Assembly: GCF_004570325.1 (NCBI RefSeq)
Contig: NZ_SPQO01000020.1
Span: forward strand, 34,396-98,395
Length of the DNA: 64,000 nucleotides
DNA from: Mycobacterium sp. PS03-16
GTDB lineage: Bacteria > Actinomycetota > Actinomycetes > Mycobacteriales > Mycobacteriaceae
Direction of reading: 5' to 3'
Positions 24,372 through 33,308 of the stretch are shown piece by piece; within the stretch, counting starts at the first letter, position 1, and each line of letters starts with the position of its first letter. Under the pieces are notes generated by a model. It was given only the letters and a program-made list of their open reading frames with translations, did not search any database and was not told the origin of the DNA. Both the position numbers and the translations under genes were made by a program.

Positions 24372-25238
24372 GTGGCGGAGCACGAAAGCGTGTGGAGCGA
24401 CCTGCAGGGCGTCGCGTTCTCCCAGGGCTATCTCGACGCCGGCGGAGTGCGCACCCGCTACCTGCATGCGGGGGATCCCGCTGCGCCCGCGCTGGTGCTG
24501 CTGCACGGGTCCGGCGGGCACGCCGAGGCCTACGTACGCAACTTCGAGGCCCACGCCGAGCACTTCTCGACCTGGTCGATCGACATGCTCGGCCACGGGT
24601 ACACCGACAAACCCGGTCATCCCCTGGAGGTACGGCACTACGTCGAGCATCTGGCCGCGTTCCTCGACGCGATCGGCGCCGAGCGGGCGTCCCTGAGCGG
24701 TGAGTCGCTCGGCGGCTGGGTGGCCTCGCGCTTCGCGGTCGACCATCCGGGGCGTCTGAATCGGTTGGTGCTCAACACGGCCGGCGGCTCGCAGGCCGAT
24801 CCCGAGGTGATGAAGCGCATCATCACGTTGTCCATGGCGGCCGCGGAGGAGCCCAGCTGGGATACCGTGCAGGCCCGGGTCAAGTGGCTGATGGCCGACA
24901 AGACCAAGGATTACGACGACATCGTCGCCAGCCGCCAGCGGGTGTACCGCCAGCCCGGGTTCGTCGACGCGATGCGCGACATCATGGCTCTGCAGGATCC
25001 CGAGATCCGGGCCCGCAACCTGATGACCGCCGCCGACTACGGGGCGATCAGCGCCCCGACGCTGGTGCTGTGGACCAGCGACGATCCGACCGCCGATGTC
25101 AGTGAGGGCCGGCGCATCTCGGAGATGATCCCCGGCGCCCGATTCGAGGTGATGCCCGACTGCGGGCACTGGCCGCAGTACGAGGATCCGAAGACGTTCA
25201 ACCGGCTGCATCTCGACTTCCTGCTGGGGAAGCGATGA
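24372..25238 (+). CDS. mhpC: Meta-cleavage product hydrolase (MhpC-like alpha/beta hydrolase)
   Basis: A 288-aa alpha/beta hydrolase. The oxyanion segment is LLHGSGGHAEAY, the nucleophile Ser sits in GESLGGW, and the His is in DCGHWPQYEDP, all typical of C-C bond hydrolases of 2-hydroxy-6-oxo-dienoates (MhpC/BphD). It would split the ring-fission product made by the MhpB-like enzyme. The GTG start follows GAGGAG; an in-frame ATG at 24321 would place the operator inside the gene. It overlaps the mhpA-like gene by ATGA. Confidence 0.88.
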   Translation: MAEHESVWSDLQGVAFSQGYLDAGGVRTRYLHAGDPAAPALVLLHGSGGHAEAYVRNFEAHAEHFSTWSIDMLGHGYTDKPGHPLEVRHYVEHLAAFLDAIGAERASLSGESLGGWVASRFAVDHPGRLNRLVLNTAGGSQADPEVMKRIITLSMAAAEEPSWDTVQARVKWLMADKTKDYDDIVASRQRVYRQPGFVDAMRDIMALQDPEIRARNLMTAADYGAISAPTLVLWTSDDPTADVSEGRRISEMIPGARFEVMPDCGHWPQYEDPKTFNRLHLDFLLGKR

Positions 25239-26914
25239 GCGACGACGTCGACGTCGTCATCGTCGGGGCGGGCCCGGTGGGCCTGACGCTCGCCAACATC
25301 CTCGGCGGGCAGGGGGTGCGCACGCTGGTCGTCGAGGAGCGCGACACGCTGATCGACTATCCGCGCGGCGTCGGCCTCGACGACGAGGCGCTGCGGACCT
25401 TCCAGGGCATCGGCCTGGTCGAGCGGGTTCTGCCGCATACGGTGCCGAACCAGATCCTGCGGTTCTTCGACGGCAACCGGCGGCTGCTCGCCGAGATGGC
25501 GCCGCCGGACGCCCGGTTCGGCTGGCCCAAGCGCAACGGGTTCGTCCAGCCGATGGTCGACGCCGAGTTGCTCGCCGGCCTCGACCGGTTCGACCACGTC
25601 GAGGTGCGCTGGGGCCGCAAGATGCTGTCGTGCACCGAGACCGCCGACGGTGTGATGGTGGAACTGCCCGGCGGAACCGCCCACGCCCGCTATCTGGTGG
25701 GTTGCGACGGCGGCCGCAGCGCCACCCGGCACCTGATGGGCGTGTCGTTCGAGGGCACCACCTCGGCGACCCGCTGGCTGGTCGTCGACATCGCCAACGA
25801 TCCGCTCGGCCACCCCAACAGCGAGGTGGGCGCCGACCCGGCGCGGCCGTACGCGTCGATCTCGATCGCCCACGGCATCCGGCGGTTCGAGTTCATGATC
25901 CACGCCGAGGAGACCGACGAGCAGGTCGAGGAACCGGAGTTCATCCACCGGATGCTCGGCCGGTTCGTGCCGCATCCCGAGCGGGTCGACGTGATCCGCC
26001 ACCGCGTCTACACCCACCACTCCCGGATCGCCGGGGCGTTCCGCAAGGGCCGGCTGTTCCTCGCCGGTGACGCCGCCCATCTGATGCCGGTCTGGCAGGG
26101 GCAGGGGTACAACAGCGGCATTCGTGATGCGGCGAATCTCGGCTGGAAGCTGGCCGCGGTGGTCAACGGCCAGGCCGGCGATGCGCTGCTCGACACCTAT
26201 GACACCGAGCGGCGCAAGCACGCCAGGGCGATGATCGACCTGTCCACGATGGTGGGCCGCGTCATCTCGCCGACCAACCGCCACGTCGCGACGTTGCGGG
26301 ACAAGCTGATCCGCGGCGCGTCGGTGGTGCCGACGCTCAAACGCTACGTGCTGGAGATGCGCTTCAAACCGATGCCCCGCTACGACCAGGGTGCGGTCCA
26401 CCACGCCGAGCCGCCGACCGCCACGTCCCCGACCGGGACCCTGTTCGTCCAGCCCCGCGTCGACACCCGCGATCAGCGCAACGTGTTGCTCGACGAGGTG
26501 CTGGGCACGGGGTTCGCGGTGCTGTGCTGGAACAACGATCCGCGGGCGCTGCTCGGCGCCGAGGCCTTCGCGCGGTGGACGGCGCTGGGCGCGCGGTTCG
26601 TCGCCGCCCGCCCGCTCACCCAGCTGCACTGGACCGGTCACGACGACCCCGATGTGGTGGTCGTGGGAGACCGCACCGGCGCGCTCAAGGGCTGGTTCGA
26701 CGCCCACACCGAATCCGTGCTGTTCCTGCGCCCGGACCGCTGCATCGCCGGTGCCTGCATCGCCCAGCGCGCCCCTGAGATCAGCGCCGCGCTGTTCGAC
26801 GTCCTGCATCTGACCCAGGGAGGAGGCAATGGTCACCATGGCGGAAGTCGCCCTGTGCTGCATGTCGCACAGCCCGCTGTTGAATCTTCCGGGACCGTCG
26901 CGGGAACTCCTTGA
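25235..26914 (+). CDS. mhpA: 3-(3-hydroxyphenyl)propionate-type FAD hydroxylase (MhpA-like)
   Basis: A 559-aa group A flavin monooxygenase. GAGPVGLTLANILG binds the FAD ADP part, YLVGCDGGRSATR is the DG motif, and FLAGDAAHLMPVWQGQGYNS is the GD motif. Comparison from memory with E. coli MhpA shows near-identical blocks (IDYPR-x-G-x-DDEALRT, MRFKPMP, FIQP/FVQP). It would hydroxylate a phenol to the catechol that MhpB cleaves, using NADH and O2. The reading frame runs 86 bases into the mhpB-like gene, an unusually long overlap, encoding a C-terminal tail of about 28 residues. Confidence 0.9.
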   Translation: MSDDVDVVIVGAGPVGLTLANILGGQGVRTLVVEERDTLIDYPRGVGLDDEALRTFQGIGLVERVLPHTVPNQILRFFDGNRRLLAEMAPPDARFGWPKRNGFVQPMVDAELLAGLDRFDHVEVRWGRKMLSCTETADGVMVELPGGTAHARYLVGCDGGRSATRHLMGVSFEGTTSATRWLVVDIANDPLGHPNSEVGADPARPYASISIAHGIRRFEFMIHAEETDEQVEEPEFIHRMLGRFVPHPERVDVIRHRVYTHHSRIAGAFRKGRLFLAGDAAHLMPVWQGQGYNSGIRDAANLGWKLAAVVNGQAGDALLDTYDTERRKHARAMIDLSTMVGRVISPTNRHVATLRDKLIRGASVVPTLKRYVLEMRFKPMPRYDQGAVHHAEPPTATSPTGTLFVQPRVDTRDQRNVLLDEVLGTGFAVLCWNNDPRALLGAEAFARWTALGARFVAARPLTQLHWTGHDDPDVVVVGDRTGALKGWFDAHTESVLFLRPDRCIAGACIAQRAPEISAALFDVLHLTQGGGNGHHGGSRPVLHVAQPAVESSGTVAGTP

Positions 26915-27779
26915 CGAGATCGAGGCCGCGCTGGCCCGGGCGCGCGACTTCGTCACCGCGTTCGACCCGGAACTGGTGGTCACGTTCTCGCCGGACCACT
27001 ACAACGGCTTCTTCTACAAACTGATGCCGCCGTTCTGCGTGGGCACCGCCGCGCAGGGCGTCGGCGATTACGGAACTCACGCCGGACCGCTCGACGTACC
27101 GCAGGAACGGGCGGGCGAACTCGCCGCCGCGGTGCTGGAAGCCGGTGTGGACGCCGCGATTTCGGCCAGCATGGACGTCGATCACGGCACCGTGCAGCCG
27201 CTGGAGAAGCTGTTCGGTGACGCCACCGCCCGGCCCGTCATCCCGGTGTTCATCAACTCCGTCGCCACGCCGCTGGGGCCGCTGAAGCGTTCCCGGGCGC
27301 TGGGGGCCGCGGTCGGCGGGTACCTGGCGTCGCTCGGCAAGCGCGTCCTCGTGGTGGGATCCGGTGGCCTGTCGCATGACCCGCCGGTGCCGACGCTGGC
27401 CACCGCACCGCCTGCGGCGCTGGACCGGATCGTGCGCGGCGCCCCGATGAGCGCCGAACAGCGCATGGCGCGGCAGTCCGCCGTGATCGACGCCGCGCGC
27501 GCCTTCGCGCACGGGCACAGCCCGCTGCAGCCGCTCAATCCGGCCTGGGACCAGACGTTCCTGGAGATCCTCGACGAGGGCCGGCTGACCGACCTGGACG
27601 GGTGGTCGAACCCGTTCATCGCCCGCGAGGGCGGCAACTCCGCGCACGAGATTCGCACCTGGGTGGCGGCGTTCGCCGCCCTCGCGGCTGCGGGTCCCTA
27701 CCGGACGACGCAGCGGTTCTACCGTGCCGCGCCGGAATTGATCGCAGGTTTCGCCATCCGGACGGCGGTGCCGGCATGA
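26829..27779 (+). CDS. mhpB: 2,3-dihydroxyphenylpropionate 1,2-dioxygenase-type extradiol dioxygenase (MhpB-like)
   Basis: A 316-aa class III (LigB-type) extradiol dioxygenase. CMSHSPLLN at the N-terminus, DHYNGFFYKLMPPFC, the catalytic His in SMDVDHGTVQPLE and the metal/acid-base His in GSGGLSHDPPVP all match E. coli MhpB. It uses Fe(II) to cleave the catechol ring next to the hydroxyls. The first ATG follows GGAGGA at five bases; a second ATG three codons later is possible. It overlaps the hydroxylase upstream and the flavoprotein downstream (ATGA), so all are co-translated. Confidence 0.93.
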   Translation: MVTMAEVALCCMSHSPLLNLPGPSRELLDEIEAALARARDFVTAFDPELVVTFSPDHYNGFFYKLMPPFCVGTAAQGVGDYGTHAGPLDVPQERAGELAAAVLEAGVDAAISASMDVDHGTVQPLEKLFGDATARPVIPVFINSVATPLGPLKRSRALGAAVGGYLASLGKRVLVVGSGGLSHDPPVPTLATAPPAALDRIVRGAPMSAEQRMARQSAVIDAARAFAHGHSPLQPLNPAWDQTFLEILDEGRLTDLDGWSNPFIAREGGNSAHEIRTWVAAFAALAAAGPYRTTQRFYRAAPELIAGFAIRTAVPA

Positions 27780-29566
27780 TCCCCGACGCGTCGGCCGCCA
27801 TGCCGTTCGACACCGAGGTCGACGTCCTCGTCGTCGGGTCCGGCGGTGGCGGCATGACCGCCGCGTTGACCGCCGACGCGGCCGGGCTCGACACGCTGGT
27901 GGTGGAGAAGGCCGCCAAGTACGGCGGGTCGACCGCACTGTCCGGCGGCGGCATCTGGGTACCGGGTGCGCCGTCGCAGCGCCGGGCCGGCTACACGCCC
28001 GACCCCGACGAGGTCTTCGGCTACCTCCGCCGGATCACCGACGGACTGGTCAGCGACGCGCGGTTGCGCGCGTACGTCGACGCCGCACCGGAGATGATGG
28101 AGTTCCTCGAACAACTCAGTCCGTGGTTCGAGTTCGTCTGGAAGCCCGGCTACGCCGACTACTACCCCGAGCTGCCGGGCGGCTCCGCACTGGGCAGCAC
28201 GATCAACGTGCCTGCGATCGACCTGCGCGTGCTGGGCGACGAGGAACAGAACCTGCTGCAGCCGCTGGCCCTGGCGCCGAGAGGGATCTGGTTCGCGCCC
28301 AAAGACCTACGGCTGTTCTACCAGGTGCGCCAGAATTGGCGCGGCAAAGCCGTTCTGGTCAAGCTGATCTGGCGGATGGTCAGGGCCCGGGTGTTCGGTG
28401 ACCGGATGGCCGCGATTGGACAGTCGCTGGCCGCGCGGATGCGGCTGGCGCTGGCCCAGCAGAGGATCCCGCTGTGGCTGGACGCGCCGATGACCGAGCT
28501 CATCGCCGACCCCGACGGTGCGGTGGTCGGAGCCGTCGTCGACAAGGACGGGCGCGCGTGCCGGATCCGCACGCGCCGCGGGGTGATCCTGGCCGCGGGC
28601 GGATTCGACCACGACATGGCCTGGCGCAGGCAACACCTGCCGGAGCTGGAGAAGGACTGGAGCTTCGGCAATCCGGCCGCCATGGGGGACGGGATCCGGG
28701 CGGCTGAGAAGGTCGGCGCCGCAACCGAGCTGCTGGACGAGGCGTGGTGGTTCCCGGCCATCTGCTGGCCCGACGGCCGGTTGCAGTTCATGCTCAACGA
28801 ACGGATGATGCCCTCGCAGTTCGTCGTCAACGGCGCCGGTGAGCGGTTCATCAACGAGGCCGCACCGTACATGGACTTCGCGCACGCGATGATCGACGGC
28901 CAGCGTTCCGGAATCACCCACATCCCGTGCTGGCTGATCACCGACATCCGGTCCTTTCACCGCTACGTGGTGGCCGGGCACCTGCCCATCCCCAAGGTCC
29001 CGTTCGCGCCGGTGCCCACCGGTGCGAAGGTGCCGAAGGCGTGGCTGGAGTCCGGGGTGGTCGAGGAGGCCCACAGCTGGGAGGAGCTGGCCGGCAAGAT
29101 CGGTGTGCCGCCGGAGAACTTGCGCCGCACCGCCGAGCGCTTCAACGAGCTCGCCCGCAACGGTCACGACGACGACTTCGGCCGCGGCGACAGCGCCTAC
29201 GACAACTACTACGGCGACCCCACGCTGCCCAACCCCAACCTGCACCCGCTGGGCAAGCCGCCGTACTACGCGTTCCAGATCATCCTCGGCGACCTCGGCA
29301 CCTCGGGAGGCCTGCGCACCGACGAACACGCGCGGGTCCTGCGTGACGATGACTCCGCGGTGCCCGGGCTGTACGCGGTCGGCAACAACTCCGCGGCGGT
29401 GATGGGACGCAGCTACGCCGGCGCCGGCGCAACGATCGGCCCGGCCATGACGTTCGGCTATGTCGCCGCCAGGCACCTGGCCGCACAGCAGCTGTCCGCA
29501 GACGCCGACAGCACCCGCCAGACTCACCCCAGTCCAGGGCCGACACCCATCGGAGGTAGTACATGA
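27776..29566 (+). CDS. FAD-dependent KstD-like flavoprotein in the meta-cleavage operon
   Basis: A 596-aa fumarate reductase/KstD-family flavoprotein. VDVLVVGSGGGGMTAALTAD binds FAD, GGSTALSGGGIWVPG follows, and LYAVGNNSAAVMGRSYAGAG is the C-terminal family block. A basic stretch around residues 185-225 and the ALGSTINVPAIDLR region distinguish it from the 546-aa relative at 21891-23531. Enzymes of this family introduce or remove ring double bonds next to a ketone, so it could aromatise a cyclohexenone into the phenol used by MhpA. That link is inference from operon order. Both ends overlap neighbours by ATGA. Confidence 0.85.
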   Translation: MIPDASAAMPFDTEVDVLVVGSGGGGMTAALTADAAGLDTLVVEKAAKYGGSTALSGGGIWVPGAPSQRRAGYTPDPDEVFGYLRRITDGLVSDARLRAYVDAAPEMMEFLEQLSPWFEFVWKPGYADYYPELPGGSALGSTINVPAIDLRVLGDEEQNLLQPLALAPRGIWFAPKDLRLFYQVRQNWRGKAVLVKLIWRMVRARVFGDRMAAIGQSLAARMRLALAQQRIPLWLDAPMTELIADPDGAVVGAVVDKDGRACRIRTRRGVILAAGGFDHDMAWRRQHLPELEKDWSFGNPAAMGDGIRAAEKVGAATELLDEAWWFPAICWPDGRLQFMLNERMMPSQFVVNGAGERFINEAAPYMDFAHAMIDGQRSGITHIPCWLITDIRSFHRYVVAGHLPIPKVPFAPVPTGAKVPKAWLESGVVEEAHSWEELAGKIGVPPENLRRTAERFNELARNGHDDDFGRGDSAYDNYYGDPTLPNPNLHPLGKPPYYAFQIILGDLGTSGGLRTDEHARVLRDDDSAVPGLYAVGNNSAAVMGRSYAGAGATIGPAMTFGYVAARHLAAQQLSADADSTRQTHPSPGPTPIGGST

Positions 29567-30873
29567 AAATCTCGCTGTTCTACGAATTCCCGCTGCCGCG
29601 GCCGTGGTCGGAAGACGACGAGCACCAGCTGTTCCAGCACGGGCTCGACGAGGTGGAGGCCGCCGACAAGGCGGGTTTCTCGACGGTGTGGCTGACCGAG
29701 CACCACTTCCTCGAGGAGTACTGCCACTCCACCGCACCCGAGATGTTCCTCGCGGCGGCCAGCCAGCGCACCAAGGACATCCGGCTCGGCTTCGGCGTCA
29801 TGCACCTGCCGCCGCCGATCAACCATCCGGCCCGCATCGCCGAACGCGTCGCCACGCTCGACCACCTGTCGAACGGTCGCGTCGAATTCGGCACCGGCGA
29901 AGGCTCCTCGGTCGCCGAGCTCGGCGGATTCAACATCGATCCCGCCGACAAGCGCGCCCAGTGGGAGGAAGCCCTCGAGGTCTCGATCCGCTGCATGACC
30001 GAGACGCCGTTCAGCGGGTTCAAGGGCGAACACGTCGAAATGCCGGCCCGCAACGTGATTCCCAAGCCGCTGCAGTCACCGCACCCGCCGGTGTGGGTGG
30101 CCTGCACCCGGCCGTCGTCGGTGCAGATGGCGGCGCAGAAGGCCATCGGCGCACTGAGTTTCGCCTACACCGGTCCCGAGGCGCTCAAAGAGCGTGTCGA
30201 CGGCTACTACAAGGAGTTCGAGGAGAAGGGCGCGCCGGTCACCCCGGCGATCAACCCGAATCTGCTGGCGATCGGTGGCGACCTGTCGATGATGGTGGCC
30301 AAGACCGACGAGGAGGCGCTGGCGCGGCTCGGGATCGGCGGCGGCTTCTTCTCGTTCGGCATCATGCACTACTACATGACCGGTATGCACACCCCGGGCC
30401 GCACCGGGGTCTGGGAACTCTACGAGCAGGCGGTCAAGGAGGATCCGACGCTGGCCTACGGCCCCGGCCGCGGCGCGATCGGGTCGCCGGACACCGTGCG
30501 CGAGTTCCTGCGCGGCTACGAAGCCAGCGGCGTCGACGAGATCATCCTGTTGCTCAACCCGCGCAGCCACGAGGGGACCATGGAGTCGATCGAGATCATG
30601 GGCCGCGAGATCCTGCCCGAATTCATCGAACGCGACGAGAAGGCCCGCGCGGACAAGGCCAAGCGGCTCGAGCCCGTCATCGAGAAGGTGGAGGCGCGGC
30701 GCGAGAAGTCCGACGCCCCGCTGTTCGACGAGACCTACGCGTTCGGCGGCCTGCCCACCGGCCGGGGCGGGAAGTTCACCGCGGGGGAGATCCCCGAGGC
30801 GATGGCCGAGATCAACGAGGGGCGGGTCAAGGCCGCGCAACTGGAGAAGCAGGCGCGCGAGCAGGCGGGCTGA
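29563..30873 (+). CDS. LLM-class flavin-dependent monooxygenase (luciferase-like)
   Basis: A 436-aa bacterial luciferase-like protein beginning MKISLFYEFPLPRPW, with TVWLTEHHFLEEYCHS, LGFGVMHLPPPINHPARIAE and GRVEFGTGEGSS. The TEHHF and HPARIAE blocks resemble FMNH2-dependent alkanal/ketone monooxygenases. The FMN reductase encoded at 32697-33308 in the same operon could supply reduced flavin, making a two-component oxygenase. It has a long charged C-terminal helical tail (residues ~345-436) beyond the barrel. Substrate unknown; Baeyer-Villiger-type insertion is one option. Confidence 0.85.
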   Translation: MKISLFYEFPLPRPWSEDDEHQLFQHGLDEVEAADKAGFSTVWLTEHHFLEEYCHSTAPEMFLAAASQRTKDIRLGFGVMHLPPPINHPARIAERVATLDHLSNGRVEFGTGEGSSVAELGGFNIDPADKRAQWEEALEVSIRCMTETPFSGFKGEHVEMPARNVIPKPLQSPHPPVWVACTRPSSVQMAAQKAIGALSFAYTGPEALKERVDGYYKEFEEKGAPVTPAINPNLLAIGGDLSMMVAKTDEEALARLGIGGGFFSFGIMHYYMTGMHTPGRTGVWELYEQAVKEDPTLAYGPGRGAIGSPDTVREFLRGYEASGVDEIILLLNPRSHEGTMESIEIMGREILPEFIERDEKARADKAKRLEPVIEKVEARREKSDAPLFDETYAFGGLPTGRGGKFTAGEIPEAMAEINEGRVKAAQLEKQAREQAG

Positions 30874-30881
30874 CACCGACC

Positions 30882-31694
30882 GTGGGTCAGATCGACGCGA
30901 TGTGGCGCTACGACGGCAAGCGGGTGGTGGTCACGGGCTGCGCGTCGGGCATCGGCGCGCACCTGGTCGGCCAGCTCAGCGCCCTGGGCGCACACGTCAC
31001 GGGCCTGGACATACGCAGGCCCGCGATGCAGGTCGACGAGTTCATCGAACTCGACCTCTCCGACCAGGCGTCGATCGACCACGCGGTGGCCTCGCTCGGC
31101 GGGGACCTCGACGTGCTGTTCAACGTGGCCGGGGTGTCCTCGGGAATCGGTGACCCGCTGCGGGTGGTGCGGATCAACTTCCTGGGCGCCCGGCATCTGA
31201 CCGAGGCGCTGCTGCCCCGGATGCGTCCGGGTTCCGCGGTGGTCAGCGTGTCATCGCTGGCGGCGGCGAACTACCTCGAGAACCGGCACACCACCGCGCC
31301 ACTGGTCGCCACCGCGACGATCGACGACGGGATCGCTTGGTGCCGCGACCATCCGGACGCGCTGGCCGACGGCGGGTACCGGCTGGCCAAGGAGGCGGTG
31401 ATCCTCTACACCATGTGCAGCGCCGGGCCGCTCGGCGCGCGGGGGATCCGGATCAACTGCACCGGACCGGGTGTGACCGAGACGCCGATCCTCGACCAGC
31501 TCCGCACGGCCTACGGGCCGGCCTTCCTCGATGACATCCCCAAACCGCTGGGCCGGGTGTCCGAGCCGGAGGAGCAGGCGGCGGTGCTGGTGTTCCTCGG
31601 CGGCAACGCCGCCAGTTACCTCACCGGGCAGGTCATCTGGGTCGACGGTGGGAACCTCGCCGGCCGGGTGGCCGCGGACCTGAAAGGGGAGTGA
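30882..31694 (+). CDS. SDR-family dehydrogenase, 3-alpha-hydroxysteroid/coniferyl-alcohol dehydrogenase-like
   Basis: A short-chain dehydrogenase of 270 residues from GTG, or 264 from the ATG at 30900. The cofactor loop is VTGCASGIGAHLV, GLDIR indicates NAD preference, FNVAG replaces NNAG, and the active-site Tyr-Lys is YRLAKEA. A ~30-residue insertion between the catalytic Ser (SVSSLA) and Tyr is the hallmark of the 3-alpha-HSD/carbonyl-reductase branch that includes coniferyl alcohol dehydrogenase. The last residues EGNLAGR-like VDGGNLAGRVA close the fold. It probably oxidises a ring or side-chain alcohol in this operon. Confidence 0.85.
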   Translation: MGQIDAMWRYDGKRVVVTGCASGIGAHLVGQLSALGAHVTGLDIRRPAMQVDEFIELDLSDQASIDHAVASLGGDLDVLFNVAGVSSGIGDPLRVVRINFLGARHLTEALLPRMRPGSAVVSVSSLAAANYLENRHTTAPLVATATIDDGIAWCRDHPDALADGGYRLAKEAVILYTMCSAGPLGARGIRINCTGPGVTETPILDQLRTAYGPAFLDDIPKPLGRVSEPEEQAAVLVFLGGNAASYLTGQVIWVDGGNLAGRVAADLKGE

Positions 31695-31695
31695 C

Positions 31696-32685
31696 GTGGC
31701 CACACTCGATGAGTTCCGCCGGGCCGGTGACGCGGTGCGCAACTGGGGCCGCTGGGGCGAAACCGATGAACTCGGCACGCTGAACTTCATCACCGCAGGC
31801 AAGGTGGCCGAGGCGGCGGGCCTGGTGCGCCACGGCAAGGTGTTCCCGCTCGGCGTCGACTTCGGCTCCGCGGGTCCGCAGGGGGCGTTCCAGTACCGGC
31901 CCAACCCGATGCACGTGATGACCGTCGACGGCGGCGACGCCAACACGCTGGTGCAGTACGGCCCGCAGTGGCTGAAGAACACCGTTGCCCAGCAGCTCGC
32001 CGGGTACTTCGTCGACAACCCGTTCCGGTTCAACGACGACATGATCATCATGCCGCTGCAGGCCGCGACCCAGTGGGACGCGTTGTCGCATGTCTACTAC
32101 GACGACAAGCTCTACAACGGATTCCCGGCCGACTCGGTGACCAGCCAGGGCGCGTTCCACTGCGGGATCGACAAGGTCGACGGCAAGGGCATCACCTCGC
32201 GCGGTGTCCTGCTCGACCTGGTGCGCCACCGCGGGGCCGACGTCTTCGTCGAGCACGGCGAACCCATCACGCCCGACGAACTCGACGAGGTCGCGCGCGC
32301 CCAGGGCGTGTCGGTGGGCAGCGGTGACATCGTGCTGATCCGGACCGGGTGGTGGGACAGGTTCCTCGAAGCCGGCGACGGCACCGAACCGTACGCCGGC
32401 CTGGACTGGCGCTGCGCGGGCTGGCTGCACGAGCGTGAGGTGGCCGCGGTGGCCGCCGACAACCTGATGGTCGAGGACCCGGTGTCGGGGGTCGAGGGCA
32501 CGATCCTGCCGATGCACATGCTGTGCCTGCGCGACATGGGCCTGATGCTCGGCGAGTACTGGGACCTCGGTGCGCTGGCCGCCGACTGTGCCGGCGACGG
32601 GGTGTACGAATTCCAACTCGTGGCACCGCCGTTGCGGGTCACCGGCGCGGTGGGCGCGCCGCTGAATCCGATCGCGATCAAGTGA
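31696..32685 (+). CDS. Cyclase-family (kynurenine formamidase-like) hydrolase
   Basis: A 329-aa member of the cyclase/KynB superfamily, metal-dependent amide, lactone or C-C hydrolases. The usual metal motif H-x-G-T-H-x-D-x-P-x-H is altered to QAATQWDALSH: both first His are Gln while the Asp and last His remain. Long actinobacterial homologues commonly have this variant, so it need not be inactive. The GTG start follows the SDR stop by one base. It may open a lactone or ring produced by the LLM monooxygenase (inference). Confidence 0.82.
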   Translation: MATLDEFRRAGDAVRNWGRWGETDELGTLNFITAGKVAEAAGLVRHGKVFPLGVDFGSAGPQGAFQYRPNPMHVMTVDGGDANTLVQYGPQWLKNTVAQQLAGYFVDNPFRFNDDMIIMPLQAATQWDALSHVYYDDKLYNGFPADSVTSQGAFHCGIDKVDGKGITSRGVLLDLVRHRGADVFVEHGEPITPDELDEVARAQGVSVGSGDIVLIRTGWWDRFLEAGDGTEPYAGLDWRCAGWLHEREVAAVAADNLMVEDPVSGVEGTILPMHMLCLRDMGLMLGEYWDLGALAADCAGDGVYEFQLVAPPLRVTGAVGAPLNPIAIK

Positions 32686-32696
32686 GGGGAAGTGAG

Positions 32697-33308
32697 ATGA
32701 CCGTGTCCACCGACACCGCCGGCACCGCTGCGGGCACCGACGAGGCGCCGCTGGTGGTGGGGCTCGGCGGGACGCTGCGGGCGAACTCGTCGACCGAGCG
32801 CGCGCTGCGCTACTGCCTCGACGCGGTGGCGCGCCAGGGCGGGCGGGTCCGCATGTTCGCCGGACCCGACCTGGACCTGCCGATGTATGCGCCGCATCAG
32901 CTGGAACGCACCCCGCGGGCGCTGGAACTGGTTGGCGCGCTGCGTGACGCCGATGCGGTCGTGGTCGGGTCGCCGGGCTACCACGGCGCGGTGTCCGGGC
33001 TCGTGAAGAACGCGCTCGACTACATCGAGGACCTCCGTGAGGATCCCCGGGTGTACCTCGACAACACCCCGTGGGGCTGCATCAGCTGTGCGTATGGCTG
33101 GCAGGCGGCGGTCGGCACCCTGGGCCAGCTGCGCTCGATCGGCCATGCGCTGCGGGCCTGGCCGACCCCGCTGGGGGTGGCGATCAACTCCGCCGACGAC
33201 ATCTGGAACAGCGACGGCGAACTCGTCGACGAACCGGTCCGCAATCAACTCGATCTGCTCGCCGCGCAGGTGCTCAGCTTCGCCGCGGCGCACCGGTCGG
33301 CTCCGTGA
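32697..33308 (+). CDS. NAD(P)H-dependent FMN reductase
   Basis: A 203-aa flavodoxin-fold reductase. GLGGTLRANSSTERAL is the phosphate-binding loop for FMN, and VVVGSPGYHGAVSGLVKNALDYI is the diagnostic NADPH-dependent FMN reductase motif. The first ~20 residues are a Thr/Ala-rich leader. Start ATG follows GGGGAAGTGAG. It is the natural partner of the LLM monooxygenase four genes upstream. A GTGA overlap joins it to the hydrolase downstream. Confidence 0.88.
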   Translation: MTVSTDTAGTAAGTDEAPLVVGLGGTLRANSSTERALRYCLDAVARQGGRVRMFAGPDLDLPMYAPHQLERTPRALELVGALRDADAVVVGSPGYHGAVSGLVKNALDYIEDLREDPRVYLDNTPWGCISCAYGWQAAVGTLGQLRSIGHALRAWPTPLGVAINSADDIWNSDGELVDEPVRNQLDLLAAQVLSFAAAHRSAP

